29,497 nucleotides of DNA from an uncultured Chloroflexota bacterium (lineage in GTDB: Bacteria > Chloroflexota > Dehalococcoidia > Lucifugimonadales > CAJWER01), in contig CAJWER010000006.1 of the NCBI GenBank assembly GCA_913030785.1, positions 1-29,497 of the forward strand. Reading direction: 5' to 3'. Below, piece by piece: positions 1 through 9,010 of this stretch. Numbering within the stretch: position 1 is the stretch's first letter; every line of letters begins with the position of its first letter. Below the pieces are notes generated by a model that was given only the letters and a program-made list of their open reading frames with translations, was not told the DNA's origin and did no database searches. Both the position numbers and the translations under genes were made by a program.

Positions 1-110
1 AAGAACTCTGTGATGGCAAGTGGGATCACCTGCCCGAGCAGGCGTTCATGTACGTCGGTGCCATCGAGCAGGCAGAGGAACAGGCAAAGTCGATGGCGGA
101 GGATGCTTAA
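1..110 (+). CDS. atpD: ATP synthase F1 beta subunit, C-terminal end (partial)
   Basis: The frame opening at base 3 encodes the last 35 residues of a protein ending in LPEQAFMYVGAIEQAEEQA and a short acidic tail, then TAA at 108-110. The LPEQAFYMVG-type ending is the usual C-terminus of the catalytic beta subunit of F1 ATP synthase. The start lies outside the window. It is followed after 3 nt by atpC, the normal beta-epsilon order of bacterial atp operons, which supports both calls. Confidence 0.9.
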   Translation, partial: ELCDGKWDHLPEQAFMYVGAIEQAEEQAKSMAEDA

Positions 111-113
111 GTA

Positions 114-515
114 ATGAGCGAGATAAATTGCATTGTTGTGACCCCCGAGGAGACCGCGGTCGAAGCCGTCGTTGAATCGGTCGTGGTACCTCTTATTGAT
201 GGAGAGATGGGCATCCTGCCCAACTACGCGGCGATGATCGGACGGCTCGGCGCCGGGGAATTGCGTTTGCGCACGGGAGACCAGCTCGAACGTTTTTTCC
301 TGGAAGGTGGATTCATCCAGGTCGCCGACAACACGGTATCGATCCTCACCGGCCGGGCGATCCCGGTGGAACAACTGGATGCCGCAGCAGCCGAAGGGCA
401 GCTCGAAAGTGCCCTGGCAGAACCGGCAGTCGGCATGGAACAGATAGAGGCCCGTGACCAGCTTGTCCAGCAACTGCGGGCCCAGCAACGAGTCGCCCGG
501 CGGTCTGCAAAATAA
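114..515 (+). CDS. atpC: ATP synthase F1 epsilon subunit
   Basis: This 133-residue protein is the epsilon subunit of the F1 central stalk, which couples rotation to catalysis and can inhibit ATP hydrolysis. The N-terminal beta-sandwich is recognisable from the IVVTPEETAVEAVVESVVVP start, the DGEMGILPNYAAMIGRLGAG stretch (about residues 29-48) and the FFLEGGFIQVADNTVSILT strand pair (about 61-79). A short helical C-terminal part ending in a basic tail follows. The length is normal for the family. The ATG sits 3 nt after the atpD stop, so translation is probably coupled. No downstream atp gene follows, so this is the end of the atp operon. Confidence 0.95.
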   Translation: MSEINCIVVTPEETAVEAVVESVVVPLIDGEMGILPNYAAMIGRLGAGELRLRTGDQLERFFLEGGFIQVADNTVSILTGRAIPVEQLDAAAAEGQLESALAEPAVGMEQIEARDQLVQQLRAQQRVARRSAK

Positions 516-563
516 ACAGCTGGTCTCCACCTGGCACGATCCGAAGTGTGAGGGCCATCACGA

Positions 564-3206
564 GTGATCCAGCACCGCAGGCAACTGCTTCGCACTCTTC
601 CCGGGATCCTGCTCTGCCTGACCCTTGCCGGGATCTTCCTTCCCCTGCTCGGTGAAAAGGGTCTTGCCTTTCGTGACACCGCCCACTTCTACTCCCCCTC
701 CTTCCGCTGGCAGGCAGACCAGTGGCACAATGGCTCGATCCCACTCTGGAATGACCAGGAGGGGCTAGGAACCGATGTGGCTGGTGACGGCTCCTCGAGT
801 CTGTACTACCCGGGCAAGCTGCTGTTGGTTCTGGTGCCTCTTCCCTGGACCAGCCGACTGAACCTCTACATCCTTGCCCACATGCTGCTCGCCTCCTGGG
901 GCAGTTACCGGCTGGCACGCTCCTGGAAACTGCGGCATCATGCGGCCCTGTTGGCCGCCGCCGGTTACTCGCTCGCCGGCCCGCTACTCTCTCTCCACGC
1001 CAACCTCCCCTTCCTGGTCTCCGCTGCCTGGCTACCATGGTCCCTCCAGGCACTGGACCAACTGCTGCGGCACGGCCAACGTTCCTCCGCGATTTCTCTC
1101 GCCCTTGTGCTGGCACTGATGGTCCTGGGCGGGGATCCCCAGGCTGTCTACCACGTCGGCCTGGCTGGCGGCCTTTACCTGCTATTGCTTCCCCGCCAGG
1201 CCCCTGCCCTGCGGCGGAGAGAAGGGGTGCTGTTACTTTGCGGCACTGCGATCCTGGCAGGGATGCTCTCGGCGGTCCAGCTGCTGCCCCTGCTCGAATC
1301 CTCACGGCAGAGCACGCGCGCCGGGGGAGATTCTCCCCGCTCGATTTACGAGCTCGGCAGCGACGGACAATCTCCTGGGCAGCAGCTCCAGGGGCTGCTG
1401 GGAAATCAGGGCAGCGCTCTGCAGCACGACCCCTACGAGTTCAGCCTCTCTCCCTGGCGACTTACCGAGCTTGCCTGGCCCAACATCCATGGCCGCCTTT
1501 ATCCCCAAAACCAGCGATGGTTAAGAGCTCTCGGGGGGGAACGCCGGATCTGGACACCAACTCTCTACATGGGCCTGCTGGTGATGGTACTCGCCTGGTG
1601 TGGATGGAGCCTGCGGACCGGGGAACCCCAGCGACGTTGGCTAAGCTGGTTGCTTCTGCTCTCGGGAGTTGCCAGTCTCGGCCTCTACGGCATCGGCTGG
1701 GGCCTGCGGCAGGCCGGCCTGGTCGAGGGATCCGCCACGGACCCGGCCGGCGGACTTTACTGGTGGCTGGTCGTTTTCCTGCCCGGCTATGCCAAGTTCC
1801 GCTTCCCGGCAAAGCTCTGGATCTTCTTCACCCTCTCTGGCAGCCTGCTGGCCGGATGGCAGATGCAAAAGCTGCTCGATGGAGTACGCCACGGACCGGC
1901 GCGCTGCCTGCGGGGACTGGCCGGCCTCGGGCTGAGCGGGCTGATACTGCTTCTGCTACTCCGCCCCTGGATCCTGGAATTGCTGGCAGCAGGACAATCC
2001 GACTACCTGCTGGGCCCTCTCCAGGCCGACGCTGCCTACAACGGTATCCTGCTGGCCCTCGCCCATGGCACGCTACTGGCACTGCTCCTCCTGGTGATGA
2101 TTACCAACCTGCGGCCTGCCACCCTCGGTCCCCTGCTGGTCTCGCTGACGATCCTGGAGCTGGCAATTGCCAACAGCTGGCTCGTCTCTCGCGCTCCGGC
2201 TTCCCACTGGTCAACACCCTCCCCTGTGGAAACCATGCTTGTCCAACCGTCCACGGACGCCGGCGACCAGTCACCGGAACGGATGTTCCGTGCCCAGTGG
2301 CGGCGCTGGTACCCCCGTCACTGGATCTCAGAACCTTCCGGCAACCGCCTTGCCGAGGCGGTCGAGTGGGACCGCCAGACCCTTCTTCCGCGTTACCAGT
2401 TACTCACACCGCTGGGGACCCTGGAAAGCAGCCAGAGCCTCAAGGACCGAACGCTCGCCACGCTGCTGGAGGTCGGTCGCCGGCATGGCACACGTCGACC
2501 TGACGGCCTCGCCGAGCCCGACGCTCTGCTGCTGCGGATGCTCGGCGTTCACTGGATTGCAGGCCCCGCCGGCTGGCAGCCGGGACTACCCGCTCAAGCG
2601 GTCAAGCTTCCGCTGGAAGTGGCACTCCCTGCCAACTACTCTCTCTGGCAGATCTCCTCCCCCCAACCGTTTGCCCAGCTGGTGAACGATGTTCAGCAGG
2701 CGGGTCCGATCGCCACCCGGCTGGCAGACCTGGGCCGGCAGATGGAAGAGGAGCTCTATCCCGGGGGTCAGCTCGTTGACCTTCGCCACCGGGTCATCCT
2801 GCATGGCGCCGAGGTTCAGGGCCAGGCCCCTGGCCCGGGCAATTCCCCGGCTGCAAGGAGAGTCCAACTCACCCATTTCAAACCAACCCGCCGCGAGTTG
2901 ACCGTGAAACTCTCCAGCCCCGGCTACCTGGTCCTGAACCAGGCTTATGCCCCTGGCTGGAAGGCCTGGTCACGCACGTCTCCCGGTGAGCAATGGCAGG
3001 CGGTCCCGATCGAGCGAGCCAATTTTGTCGCTTCCGCCCTGCCACTTCCGGCAGGCGAGCACCAGTTACTGATCCGTTACCAGCCCGCTTCATTCCGTCT
3101 TGGAATGCTGCTCGGCCTGGCCGGTTTTACCCTGGTCATTCTCCTGGCAGCTCCGATCCGGTGGCGGAAAGGGCAACTCCAGGAGGGGCCATCCCCGGGC
3201 GGCTAG
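564..3206 (+). CDS. YfhO-like polytopic membrane protein (GT-C-type glycosyltransferase-like)
   Basis: This 880-residue protein has a first membrane helix at about residues 12-30, many further hydrophobic segments through about residue 530, a large soluble region at about 540-850, and a last helix near 855-873 (FRLGMLLGLAGFTLVILLA). After the first helix comes the pattern FRDTAHFYSPSFRWQADQW followed by IPLWNDQEGLGTD and YYPGKLLL. That pattern is typical of the YfhO (PF09586-like) family, membrane proteins of the GT-C fold thought to move sugars from polyprenyl carriers onto surface polymers. The C-terminal GYLVLNQAYAPGWKAW is also usual for the family. The start is GTG with no strong ribosome binding site, so it may lie slightly elsewhere. 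The stop overlaps the convergent cysE stop. The acceptor is unknown. Confidence 0.75.
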   Translation: MIQHRRQLLRTLPGILLCLTLAGIFLPLLGEKGLAFRDTAHFYSPSFRWQADQWHNGSIPLWNDQEGLGTDVAGDGSSSLYYPGKLLLVLVPLPWTSRLNLYILAHMLLASWGSYRLARSWKLRHHAALLAAAGYSLAGPLLSLHANLPFLVSAAWLPWSLQALDQLLRHGQRSSAISLALVLALMVLGGDPQAVYHVGLAGGLYLLLLPRQAPALRRREGVLLLCGTAILAGMLSAVQLLPLLESSRQSTRAGGDSPRSIYELGSDGQSPGQQLQGLLGNQGSALQHDPYEFSLSPWRLTELAWPNIHGRLYPQNQRWLRALGGERRIWTPTLYMGLLVMVLAWCGWSLRTGEPQRRWLSWLLLLSGVASLGLYGIGWGLRQAGLVEGSATDPAGGLYWWLVVFLPGYAKFRFPAKLWIFFTLSGSLLAGWQMQKLLDGVRHGPARCLRGLAGLGLSGLILLLLLRPWILELLAAGQSDYLLGPLQADAAYNGILLALAHGTLLALLLLVMITNLRPATLGPLLVSLTILELAIANSWLVSRAPASHWSTPSPVETMLVQPSTDAGDQSPERMFRAQWRRWYPRHWISEPSGNRLAEAVEWDRQTLLPRYQLLTPLGTLESSQSLKDRTLATLLEVGRRHGTRRPDGLAEPDALLLRMLGVHWIAGPAGWQPGLPAQAVKLPLEVALPANYSLWQISSPQPFAQLVNDVQQAGPIATRLADLGRQMEEELYPGGQLVDLRHRVILHGAEVQGQAPGPGNSPAARRVQLTHFKPTRRELTVKLSSPGYLVLNQAYAPGWKAWSRTSPGEQWQAVPIERANFVASALPLPAGEHQLLIRYQPASFRLGMLLGLAGFTLVILLAAPIRWRKGQLQEGPSPGG

Positions 3207-4168
3207 ATCTGAAAATTACTGTCAGGATTGAGTGAATCGGGGACCTCGTTTCGCATCCGCAGGGCCGGTTTCTCCAGCATCACCGTAGTATGCGGGTCGA
3301 CACTCCGCGTGAGCCAGACGCTTGAGCCAACGACGCTATCGTGTCCGATCACGGTTTTTCCGCCCAGGATCGTGGAGCTGGCATAAATCACCACCCGGTC
3401 CTCGATGGTGGGATGCCGTTTCATAGTACGGATGATATTCCCATCTGCATCAGTAGGAAAGCTGAGGGCTCCCAGCGTGACACCCTGGTAGATCTTCACG
3501 TGATTGCCGATCTCGGTGGTCTCACCAATCACCACCCCGGTACCGTGGTCAATAAAGAAGTGGTCGCCAATCGTCGCTCCCGGGTGAATATCGATACCGG
3601 TTTCCTTGTGTGCCCACTCGCAGAGCATGCGTGGAATGAAAGGAACTCCCAGTTTCAGCAGCTCATGGGCGATCCGGTAAACCGTGATGGCCTCCAGACC
3701 CGGGTAGCAAAAGATTACTTCATCGAGGTTCTGGCAAGCCGGGTCCCCGTCAAATGCTGCCTGGGCGTCCTTTGCCAGCAACCTGCGAAGATCCGGAATC
3801 CTGGCTAAAAGATCGATGGTGATATCCTGGGCCCGCGTCTCATGGTCCACCTCCCCTTTCGCATCCTGGTCACCACTGACGCGGCTTTCATGGGCCAGTG
3901 CACGCGAGATCTGGATAATCAGGCGATCATGCAGACTATCGATCAGGTCACCGATGTAGTAACCAACATTGCCCAGGTGCAGCCCCTCACGGCGGCGATA
4001 TCCGGGAAAGAGGATTTCCCTCATGTCCTCCAGGGCGATGATCACTTCCTCGTAGCGAGGCAGTGGACTGTGATCCAGGTGGTTGATAGTCCCTACTGAT
4101 TGATACGTTTCCACGATCGATTCGGTAATACCGGGCAGTTCATTTTTTCGTCGCATCTCGGAAGCCAT
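3203..4168 (-). CDS. cysE: Serine O-acetyltransferase (CysE/EpsC type)
   Basis: It transfers acetyl from acetyl-CoA to L-serine, the first committed step of cysteine synthesis in the cytoplasm. The 321-residue protein has an alpha-helical N-terminal half and a left-handed beta-helix with hexapeptide repeats: GIDIHPGATIGDHFFIDHGT, then GVVIGETTEIGNHVKIYQGV and TLGALSF. The paired His residues of DIHPGA and IDHGTG are the catalytic region. The long N-terminus matches the EpsC-like subgroup. I chose the ATG at 4168 (MASEMRRKN) over an upstream in-frame start because the upstream 18 residues look non-native. The stop codon overlaps that of the convergent YfhO-like gene. Confidence 0.93.
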   Translation of the reverse strand: MASEMRRKNELPGITESIVETYQSVGTINHLDHSPLPRYEEVIIALEDMREILFPGYRRREGLHLGNVGYYIGDLIDSLHDRLIIQISRALAHESRVSGDQDAKGEVDHETRAQDITIDLLARIPDLRRLLAKDAQAAFDGDPACQNLDEVIFCYPGLEAITVYRIAHELLKLGVPFIPRMLCEWAHKETGIDIHPGATIGDHFFIDHGTGVVIGETTEIGNHVKIYQGVTLGALSFPTDADGNIIRTMKRHPTIEDRVVIYASSTILGGKTVIGHDSVVGSSVWLTRSVDPHTTVMLEKPALRMRNEVPDSLNPDSNFQI

Positions 4169-4225
4169 AGCTGAAAACTCCGGGCCAGTATGGCTGCACT
4201 TATGGCAGCAGGAACGTGGCATGAA

Positions 4226-4249
4226 GAGGAAAAGAGGAAAAGAGGAAAA
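4226..4249. repeat. Three tandem copies of GAGGAAAA
   Basis: Perfect 8-nt units at 4226-4233, 4234-4241 and 4242-4249, in the intergenic region upstream of the - strand serine acetyltransferase gene. Read on the - strand it is TTTTCCTC repeated. It may be a slippage-prone spacer in a promoter region or merely a simple repeat. Confidence 0.8.
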
Positions 4250-4267
4250 GTGACAACACGCAAAGAG

Positions 4268-4284
4268 GTCCGGTTAAACCGGAC
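4268..4284. promoter_or_regulatory. 17-bp near-perfect palindrome, operator-like
   Basis: GTCCGGTT (4268-4275) and AACCGGAC (4277-4284) are perfect inverted repeats around a single central A. The site lies between the EF-G-like gene stop and the cysE start, about 100 nt upstream of cysE. A regulator binding site is the likeliest reading. It could be a hairpin in RNA, but the 1-nt loop and absent T-run make it a poor terminator. Confidence 0.45.
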
Positions 4285-4450
4285 AAATACAGTGGCAGGA
4301 GCATGCCACGTGCGTGGGGATGAAAGCGATCGGGTTCATCATGGTCGGGTTTGCCTGAAAGCAAGGTGCCTGACAGTCATGTCACTCTTACCAGCATGAA
4401 TCACAGCGCAACTACTGTAAAGGGGCAAGAACTGTTGCCCCCGCCCGTGC

Positions 4451-6550
4451 CTAGCCCTCGTCCTCTTCTTCTTCCACTTTTGACTTGGAAATAATATTCT
4501 GCTGGATATTCCCGGGCATCACATCGTAGTGGCTGAATTCCATCGAGTAGCTTCCCTGGCCACCGGTCATACTTGAGAGCGTACGGGAATAGGTTGTCAC
4601 TTCCCGCAGCGGCACCTCGCAATTAGCGGTCTGGTAGTTACCCCCTGCCGCATCGGTTCCCTGGACCTTGCCACCTCGACTGGACATGTCACTGTAGACA
4701 TCCCCCACGTTGGCTTCCGGCACGGTGATCGCCATCTTGACGATCGGCTCAAGCAGGCAGGGCTGTGCTTCCTGGAAAACATTCCGAAAGGCCATCGAGG
4801 CAGCTGTCTTGAATGCTGCCTCGGAGCTATCCACATCATGGTGCTTGCCAAAGTGAACTTCCACGCAGACATTCTGCACCTGGTAACCGGCGATCACGCC
4901 CCGTTCCATTCGTTCACGAAATCCTTTCTGCACGGCTGGCATGAAGTTTCCTGGAATCACACCGCCCACCACTGAGTCGACCCAGAGAAAATTCTTCTTC
5001 TCGTCGTACTTGAAGTCCTTGAGCGAGGAGAACCTCTCGGACGACTTGACGGCGTAGGACTCGATATCGGTTCCCCGTGGCAGCGGGTACATGCGGATAT
5101 GGACTTCGCCAAACTGCCCCCGGCCTCCCGACTGTTTCTTGTGCCGGTAACTTCCCTCGGCGGGCGCCTGGATTGTCTCGCGGTAAGGGATCTTCGGTTC
5201 CCGGGTAACGACTTCCAGCTTGTCACGCCGTACTAACCGCTCCCGCACGATCGTCAGGTGCAGGTCACTCATTCCGGTCATCACCATTTCCTTGGTCTGT
5301 GCATCCCGGTTAAGCAGGAAGGTCGGATCCTCGTCCACCACTTTTGCCAGAGCGGTCGAGAGCTTGGTCTCATCACCCCGTGCCGAGGGCGAGACAGCCA
5401 ACCCTACCATCGGTGTGGGGAACTCGATATTGGACAGGTATGCGTCCCCGATCGAGGTGGACGTCGCCAGCTCTTCCATCTTGGCAACTGCCACGATATC
5501 CCCGGGACCTGCGGAAGCGACCTGCTCGGTCTGGTCTGCCTGGACAACAAGTAGCTGTCCCATCTTGATCGGCCTACGGGCTGTCGAGATGCTGACCGAC
5601 TGGTCTTTCTTCAACGTGCCAGAGAAGACGCGTATGAAACTCAATTTCTGTACAAACGGATCGACTCGTGTCTTGAAGATCTGCGCCACCAGGTCTCCCG
5701 CGGCGTCGGCGGTCACCTCGACCTCCTCCTCACCCTTGCTGGCAGTCCAGGACCGATCGGCCGGCGACAGGCCGCAAAGCACAAGGGCATCAAGCACCTC
5801 GGTCAAACCAATTCCGGACTTGGCACTGCAACAGAGGATCGGTACCAGGCTTCCCTCGGCAACGGCCCGCACGATCAGTTTTTTCAGTTCGTCCTTGCTC
5901 GGCTGCTGGCCCTCGAAATACCGCTCCATCACCTCCTCGTCCACCTCGATGATCGATTCGATCAACTGCTCACGAATTCCCGCCACATCGACAAGTGCCC
6001 CGTCGGAACTGGCCTTTTCATCCAGCGTGTTGACGACACCACTGAAATCAGCCCCGTGCCCGACGGGAACGGTCAACAACGTGCACTGGTTACCCCACAA
6101 TTCGCGGATGTCATTGAGGAGGGAATCAAACTCGATGTTCTCGCCATCCATCTTGTTGATGATGATGACCTTTCCCAGGCCTCCCTTGTTAGCCACATCA
6201 AAAACACGTCGCGTGTTGACCTCGATACCCGACTGCGCATTGACAACCACGGCGGCCGTATCGACCCCGGACAGTGCGCCGATGGCCTGCCCGACGAAAT
6301 CCGGGTAACCCGGGGTATCGACGATATGAAACCGCACCCCGTCGTGGTCCAGGTGCACCACGCTGGCCTCGATCGAGTACTGGTGAGATTTTTCTTCCGG
6401 GTCAAAATCACAGATGCTCGTTCCGTCATCCACGCTCGGATTGGCGCTGACCGCACCGGTTTTCACCAGCAGCTGATCCACCAGGGTGGTCTTGCCTGCC
6501 GACCCATGACCACAAAAAGCAACGTTTCGGATATTCTCGATACTTGCCAT
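4451..6550 (-). CDS. Elongation factor G-like GTPase
   Basis: This 699-residue translational GTPase has the length and domain order of EF-G. G1 is GHGSAGKTT at about residues 14-22, G3 is DTPGYPD, G4 is NKMD, and SAKSG marks G5. Domains II to V follow, including the PKIPYRETI and GRGQFGEVHIRMYPL segments of domain IV. G1 has SAGKTT where canonical EF-G has DAGKTT, so this belongs to the EF-G-like paralogue group (EF-G2 or FusA2 type) rather than the str-operon fusA. It may act in a specialised step of translocation or recycling. The start ATG at 6550 matches the family. No ribosomal protein genes lie nearby, which agrees with a paralogue. The C-terminus ends in an acidic tail. Confidence 0.88.
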   Translation of the reverse strand: MASIENIRNVAFCGHGSAGKTTLVDQLLVKTGAVSANPSVDDGTSICDFDPEEKSHQYSIEASVVHLDHDGVRFHIVDTPGYPDFVGQAIGALSGVDTAAVVVNAQSGIEVNTRRVFDVANKGGLGKVIIINKMDGENIEFDSLLNDIRELWGNQCTLLTVPVGHGADFSGVVNTLDEKASSDGALVDVAGIREQLIESIIEVDEEVMERYFEGQQPSKDELKKLIVRAVAEGSLVPILCCSAKSGIGLTEVLDALVLCGLSPADRSWTASKGEEEVEVTADAAGDLVAQIFKTRVDPFVQKLSFIRVFSGTLKKDQSVSISTARRPIKMGQLLVVQADQTEQVASAGPGDIVAVAKMEELATSTSIGDAYLSNIEFPTPMVGLAVSPSARGDETKLSTALAKVVDEDPTFLLNRDAQTKEMVMTGMSDLHLTIVRERLVRRDKLEVVTREPKIPYRETIQAPAEGSYRHKKQSGGRGQFGEVHIRMYPLPRGTDIESYAVKSSERFSSLKDFKYDEKKNFLWVDSVVGGVIPGNFMPAVQKGFRERMERGVIAGYQVQNVCVEVHFGKHHDVDSSEAAFKTAASMAFRNVFQEAQPCLLEPIVKMAITVPEANVGDVYSDMSSRGGKVQGTDAAGGNYQTANCEVPLREVTTYSRTLSSMTGGQGSYSMEFSHYDVMPGNIQQNIISKSKVEEEEDEG

Positions 6551-6596
6551 GAAACGATTCCTTGCACCGGCCTAGAGCCGGAACGCTCTACCAAAG

Positions 6597-7322
6597 TTAA
6601 AGCGACGAGTCGCCTGCTATTCCCAGGATGTCGGGGAGTGACAGGCGACCCTCGTAGAGTGCCTTGCCAACAATACACCCGGCCATCCCCACGTCGGCCA
6701 GTGACTGGACATCCTCCAGGGTGGTCACTCCCCCCGAGGCAATCACCGGTATATTCACTTCCTGTTGCATTCTCTGCATCGCTTCCAGGTTAGGTCCCTG
6801 GAGCATTCCATCTTTTTCGATATCCGTATAAACCAGTCCCGCCAGTGGTTCACCGGCGAGCATAAGCGCAAGTTCAACAGCACCCAGGTCACTCACCTGG
6901 GCCCATCCGTCGGTGGCAACATGCCCATCCCGGGCATCAATACCAGCAACCAGCTGCCCTGGAAAGCGACGACAAACGCCGACAAACCAGTCGGGATCTC
7001 TCACCGCCCGTGTCCCAATGACCAGCCGTGACAGTCCCGCTGCCAGCAATCCGGCGATGGTCTCCTCGTCTCGGATACCACCCCCAAGCTGGCAGGGTAT
7101 TTCCACCGAATCGACAATCGACTGGGCAACGTCCCGATTGGCCGTCTGGCCATCCCGGGCACCGTCCAGGTCGACAAGGTGCAAGCGACGTGCGCCAAGA
7201 TCCATCCAGCGCCGTGCCACCTCGACCGGGTCATCCGCGTAGACTGTCTGGCGGTCATAATCGCCCTGTACGAGGCGAACACACTTGCCGTCCCGCAGAT
7301 CGATAGCCGGCCAGATCTCCAT
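6597..7322 (-). CDS. hisA: HisA, ProFAR isomerase of histidine synthesis
   Basis: HisA is a TIM-barrel isomerase that converts ProFAR to PRFAR in histidine biosynthesis. Visible motifs are IWPAIDLRDGKCVRLVQGDY at the N-terminus with the catalytic Asp, HLVDLDGA, QLGGGIRD, VYTDIEKDGML with the second catalytic Asp, and IPVIASGGV for phosphate binding. The usual family length is about 240 residues. I chose the ATG at 7322 (MEIWPAIDL, 241 residues); a GTG 12 nt upstream is in frame and cannot be excluded. It follows hisH on the same strand after about 105 nt, so the two are probably co-transcribed. Confidence 0.95.
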   Translation of the reverse strand: MEIWPAIDLRDGKCVRLVQGDYDRQTVYADDPVEVARRWMDLGARRLHLVDLDGARDGQTANRDVAQSIVDSVEIPCQLGGGIRDEETIAGLLAAGLSRLVIGTRAVRDPDWFVGVCRRFPGQLVAGIDARDGHVATDGWAQVSDLGAVELALMLAGEPLAGLVYTDIEKDGMLQGPNLEAMQRMQQEVNIPVIASGGVTTLEDVQSLADVGMAGCIVGKALYEGRLSLPDILGIAGDSSL

Positions 7323-7427
7323 ATCACGCTTCACGCAAACCTGTCGATTGTCCAGTTGGTGAAAAATCGCAATATGACACAGAAAACGGGTGTTTGCAAG
7401 GAGTCCCGAACCGGCCAGGAACGTGGT

Positions 7428-8039
7428 TCAGCCGGAGAATTCCGCGAAATTCTTCAGCAGCTGAAGACCAGCTTGCTGGCTCTTCTCAGGATGAAACTGG
7501 GTGGCAAAAATGTTGTCTCGCCAGATCATGGCACAAAACCGCTGGTGGTATTCACACTCCATGGCAACCACCCCGGGGTCGATTGGGTTCACGTAGTAGG
7601 AGTGAACAAAGTAGAAATGGGCTCCCTCATCGATCCCCGCCAGCAACGGGGCCTGCTGGCGAATCACTGCCTGGTTCCATCCCATGTGGGGAATCTTCAC
7701 ACCCGGCTGGTCCTCGAATCGTACGACTTCCCCCGGGATCACTCCCATCCCTTCAAAGCGTCCCCCCTCGTGACTGACATCAAACAACAACTGCAATCCC
7801 AGGCAGATCCCCAGGAACGGGACTCCCTGATCAATCAACTCACGCATCGGCTCCACCAGGGATCGCCGGTGAAGTTCCGCAATGGCATCTTCAAAAGCCC
7901 CCACACCGGGCAACACGATCCTCTCCGCCCTTCGCAACTGTTCCGGGTCACTGGTAATCTCCACTTCCGCGCCAACCTTTTCAAAGGCTTTCTGGACGCT
8001 CCGCAGGTTACCCATCTGGTAATCAACAATCGCGATCAT
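7428..8039 (-). CDS. hisH: HisH, glutamine amidotransferase subunit of IGP synthase
   Basis: HisH is a class I glutamine amidotransferase that supplies ammonia to HisF. The protein starts MIAIVDYQMGNLRSVQKAF and has the nucleophile elbow PFLGICLGLQLLF with Cys79, the IPHMGWN segment, and the catalytic His-Glu pair in QFHPEKSQ near the C-terminus. It has 203 residues, normal for the family. The start at 8039 is set by homology and by a GGGAG-type ribosome binding site just upstream; the open frame continues much further but that part is non-native. HisF is not present in the window. hisH and hisA form a partial his cluster. Confidence 0.95.
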   Translation of the reverse strand: MIAIVDYQMGNLRSVQKAFEKVGAEVEITSDPEQLRRAERIVLPGVGAFEDAIAELHRRSLVEPMRELIDQGVPFLGICLGLQLLFDVSHEGGRFEGMGVIPGEVVRFEDQPGVKIPHMGWNQAVIRQQAPLLAGIDEGAHFYFVHSYYVNPIDPGVVAMECEYHQRFCAMIWRDNIFATQFHPEKSQQAGLQLLKNFAEFSG

Positions 8040-8254
8040 CGGCTTATCTCCCTCGACAGACCAGTGAACTGGCGGCAGTGCCATGTTCTTCATGACACCC
8101 TGTGGGCTCCCTGGTTCACCCCCCATTCTATGTTTTTTGCCGCCCCCGCCGAGGTGGGCATGGCAATTTGGGGGTTGTCCTGTGTGGATGCTCTTTGATA
8201 CCATCCCGCCCCATACGAGACCGCACCAGCATGGCAGGGAGAGAGGATACGCAA
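8040..8254. promoter_or_regulatory. Divergent intergenic region between hisH and the OmpA-like lipoprotein gene
   Basis: This 215-nt spacer separates divergently transcribed genes and so should hold both promoters. The clearest local signals are the ribosome binding sites of the two genes. A TTGTCC and ATACCA pair 17 nt apart near 8178-8206 is a possible but weak sigma-70 promoter for the lipoprotein gene. I see no repeat or RNA structure. Confidence 0.35.
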
Positions 8255-9010
8255 ATGCGACTGGCAACAACCAGCTTGTTATGCTTGAGCCTGCTGGCTG
8301 CCTTTCCTGGCTGCCAGAACGGGTCTCTCTGGTTCCGCGGCGACAGTTCCGCTGGCGGTCCCACCCCCGCCTCACCGCTCACCGATCTGGACCAGGCGAA
8401 CGAGAAACTGCACCGGCAAGTTGCCGAGGCACGGCAACTTCACCAGGCCGCCCTGGACGAGTTGGAGCTCGTCAAGAAACAGCTGGGGGAGACGGCCGAC
8501 CAGTTACGGACGTATGTCAGCGGCGAACCGGGACAGCAGGCAGTAGCGGCACCGACCATTCGCTCCTCGCTTGATCCACAGCGTCCCCAGGTCGTCCCGA
8601 TCTCGGACCTGGTCTCGGTTGCTGACAGAGACAGTGTCCGATACGAGATTCCAGCCAGGAGGTTATTTGAAAGCGGGACCTCCCGGCTCACGGCGGATGG
8701 CCAGGCCCTGCTTCGCCAGGTCAGCCAGGTGATCTCGCAGCACTATTCCCGGCAGTTGATTGCCATCGAGGGGTACTCGGCAGTGGACGAATCCTCCGCT
8801 GATCCTCGACCGCTTCACCAGCAGACCGCACTCTGGAGCCTGGCCGTCCTTGAGCACCTTGTCGAGGAAGGAGTTCTTTCAGAGCAGCTGTTCCTTGTGG
8901 CTCATGGCAGCAATCACCCGAGGTATTCCAGCGGCTCGCTGGAGGGACGCAACAGCAACCAGCGGATCGAGCTGGTGATCTACCCGGACCAGCTCGACGA
9001 TGGTTCATAG
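8255..9010 (+). CDS. Lipoprotein with C-terminal OmpA-like peptidoglycan-binding domain
   Basis: The 251-residue protein starts with a lipoprotein-type signal (MRLATTSLLCLSLLAAFPGC, Cys20 the likely lipidated residue; FPGC is a loose lipobox). A probable coiled coil follows at about residues 45-90 (DQANEKLHRQVAEARQ and on). The C-terminal half is OmpA/MotB-like: ARRLFESGTSRLTADGQALL, then IAIEGYS, and the NQRIELVIYP end. Such proteins tether the envelope to the cell wall. The ATG at 8255 is preceded by GAGAGG and places the signal peptide at the N-terminus; an ATG 24 nt upstream is possible. The stop overlaps the convergent prepilin peptidase gene by 6 nt. Confidence 0.8.
   Translation: MRLATTSLLCLSLLAAFPGCQNGSLWFRGDSSAGGPTPASPLTDLDQANEKLHRQVAEARQLHQAALDELELVKKQLGETADQLRTYVSGEPGQQAVAAPTIRSSLDPQRPQVVPISDLVSVADRDSVRYEIPARRLFESGTSRLTADGQALLRQVSQVISQHYSRQLIAIEGYSAVDESSADPRPLHQQTALWSLAVLEHLVEEGVLSEQLFLVAHGSNHPRYSSGSLEGRNSNQRIELVIYPDQLDDGS

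Noticed and set aside
6567..6581. CCGGC-CTAGA-GCCGG hairpin as terminator between hisA and the EF-G-like gene
   Set aside because: Only five pairs and no T-run in the direction of transcription.
8102..8254. N-terminal extension of the OmpA-like lipoprotein
   Set aside because: It would bury the lipoprotein signal inside the chain; the ATG at 8255 has a ribosome binding site.
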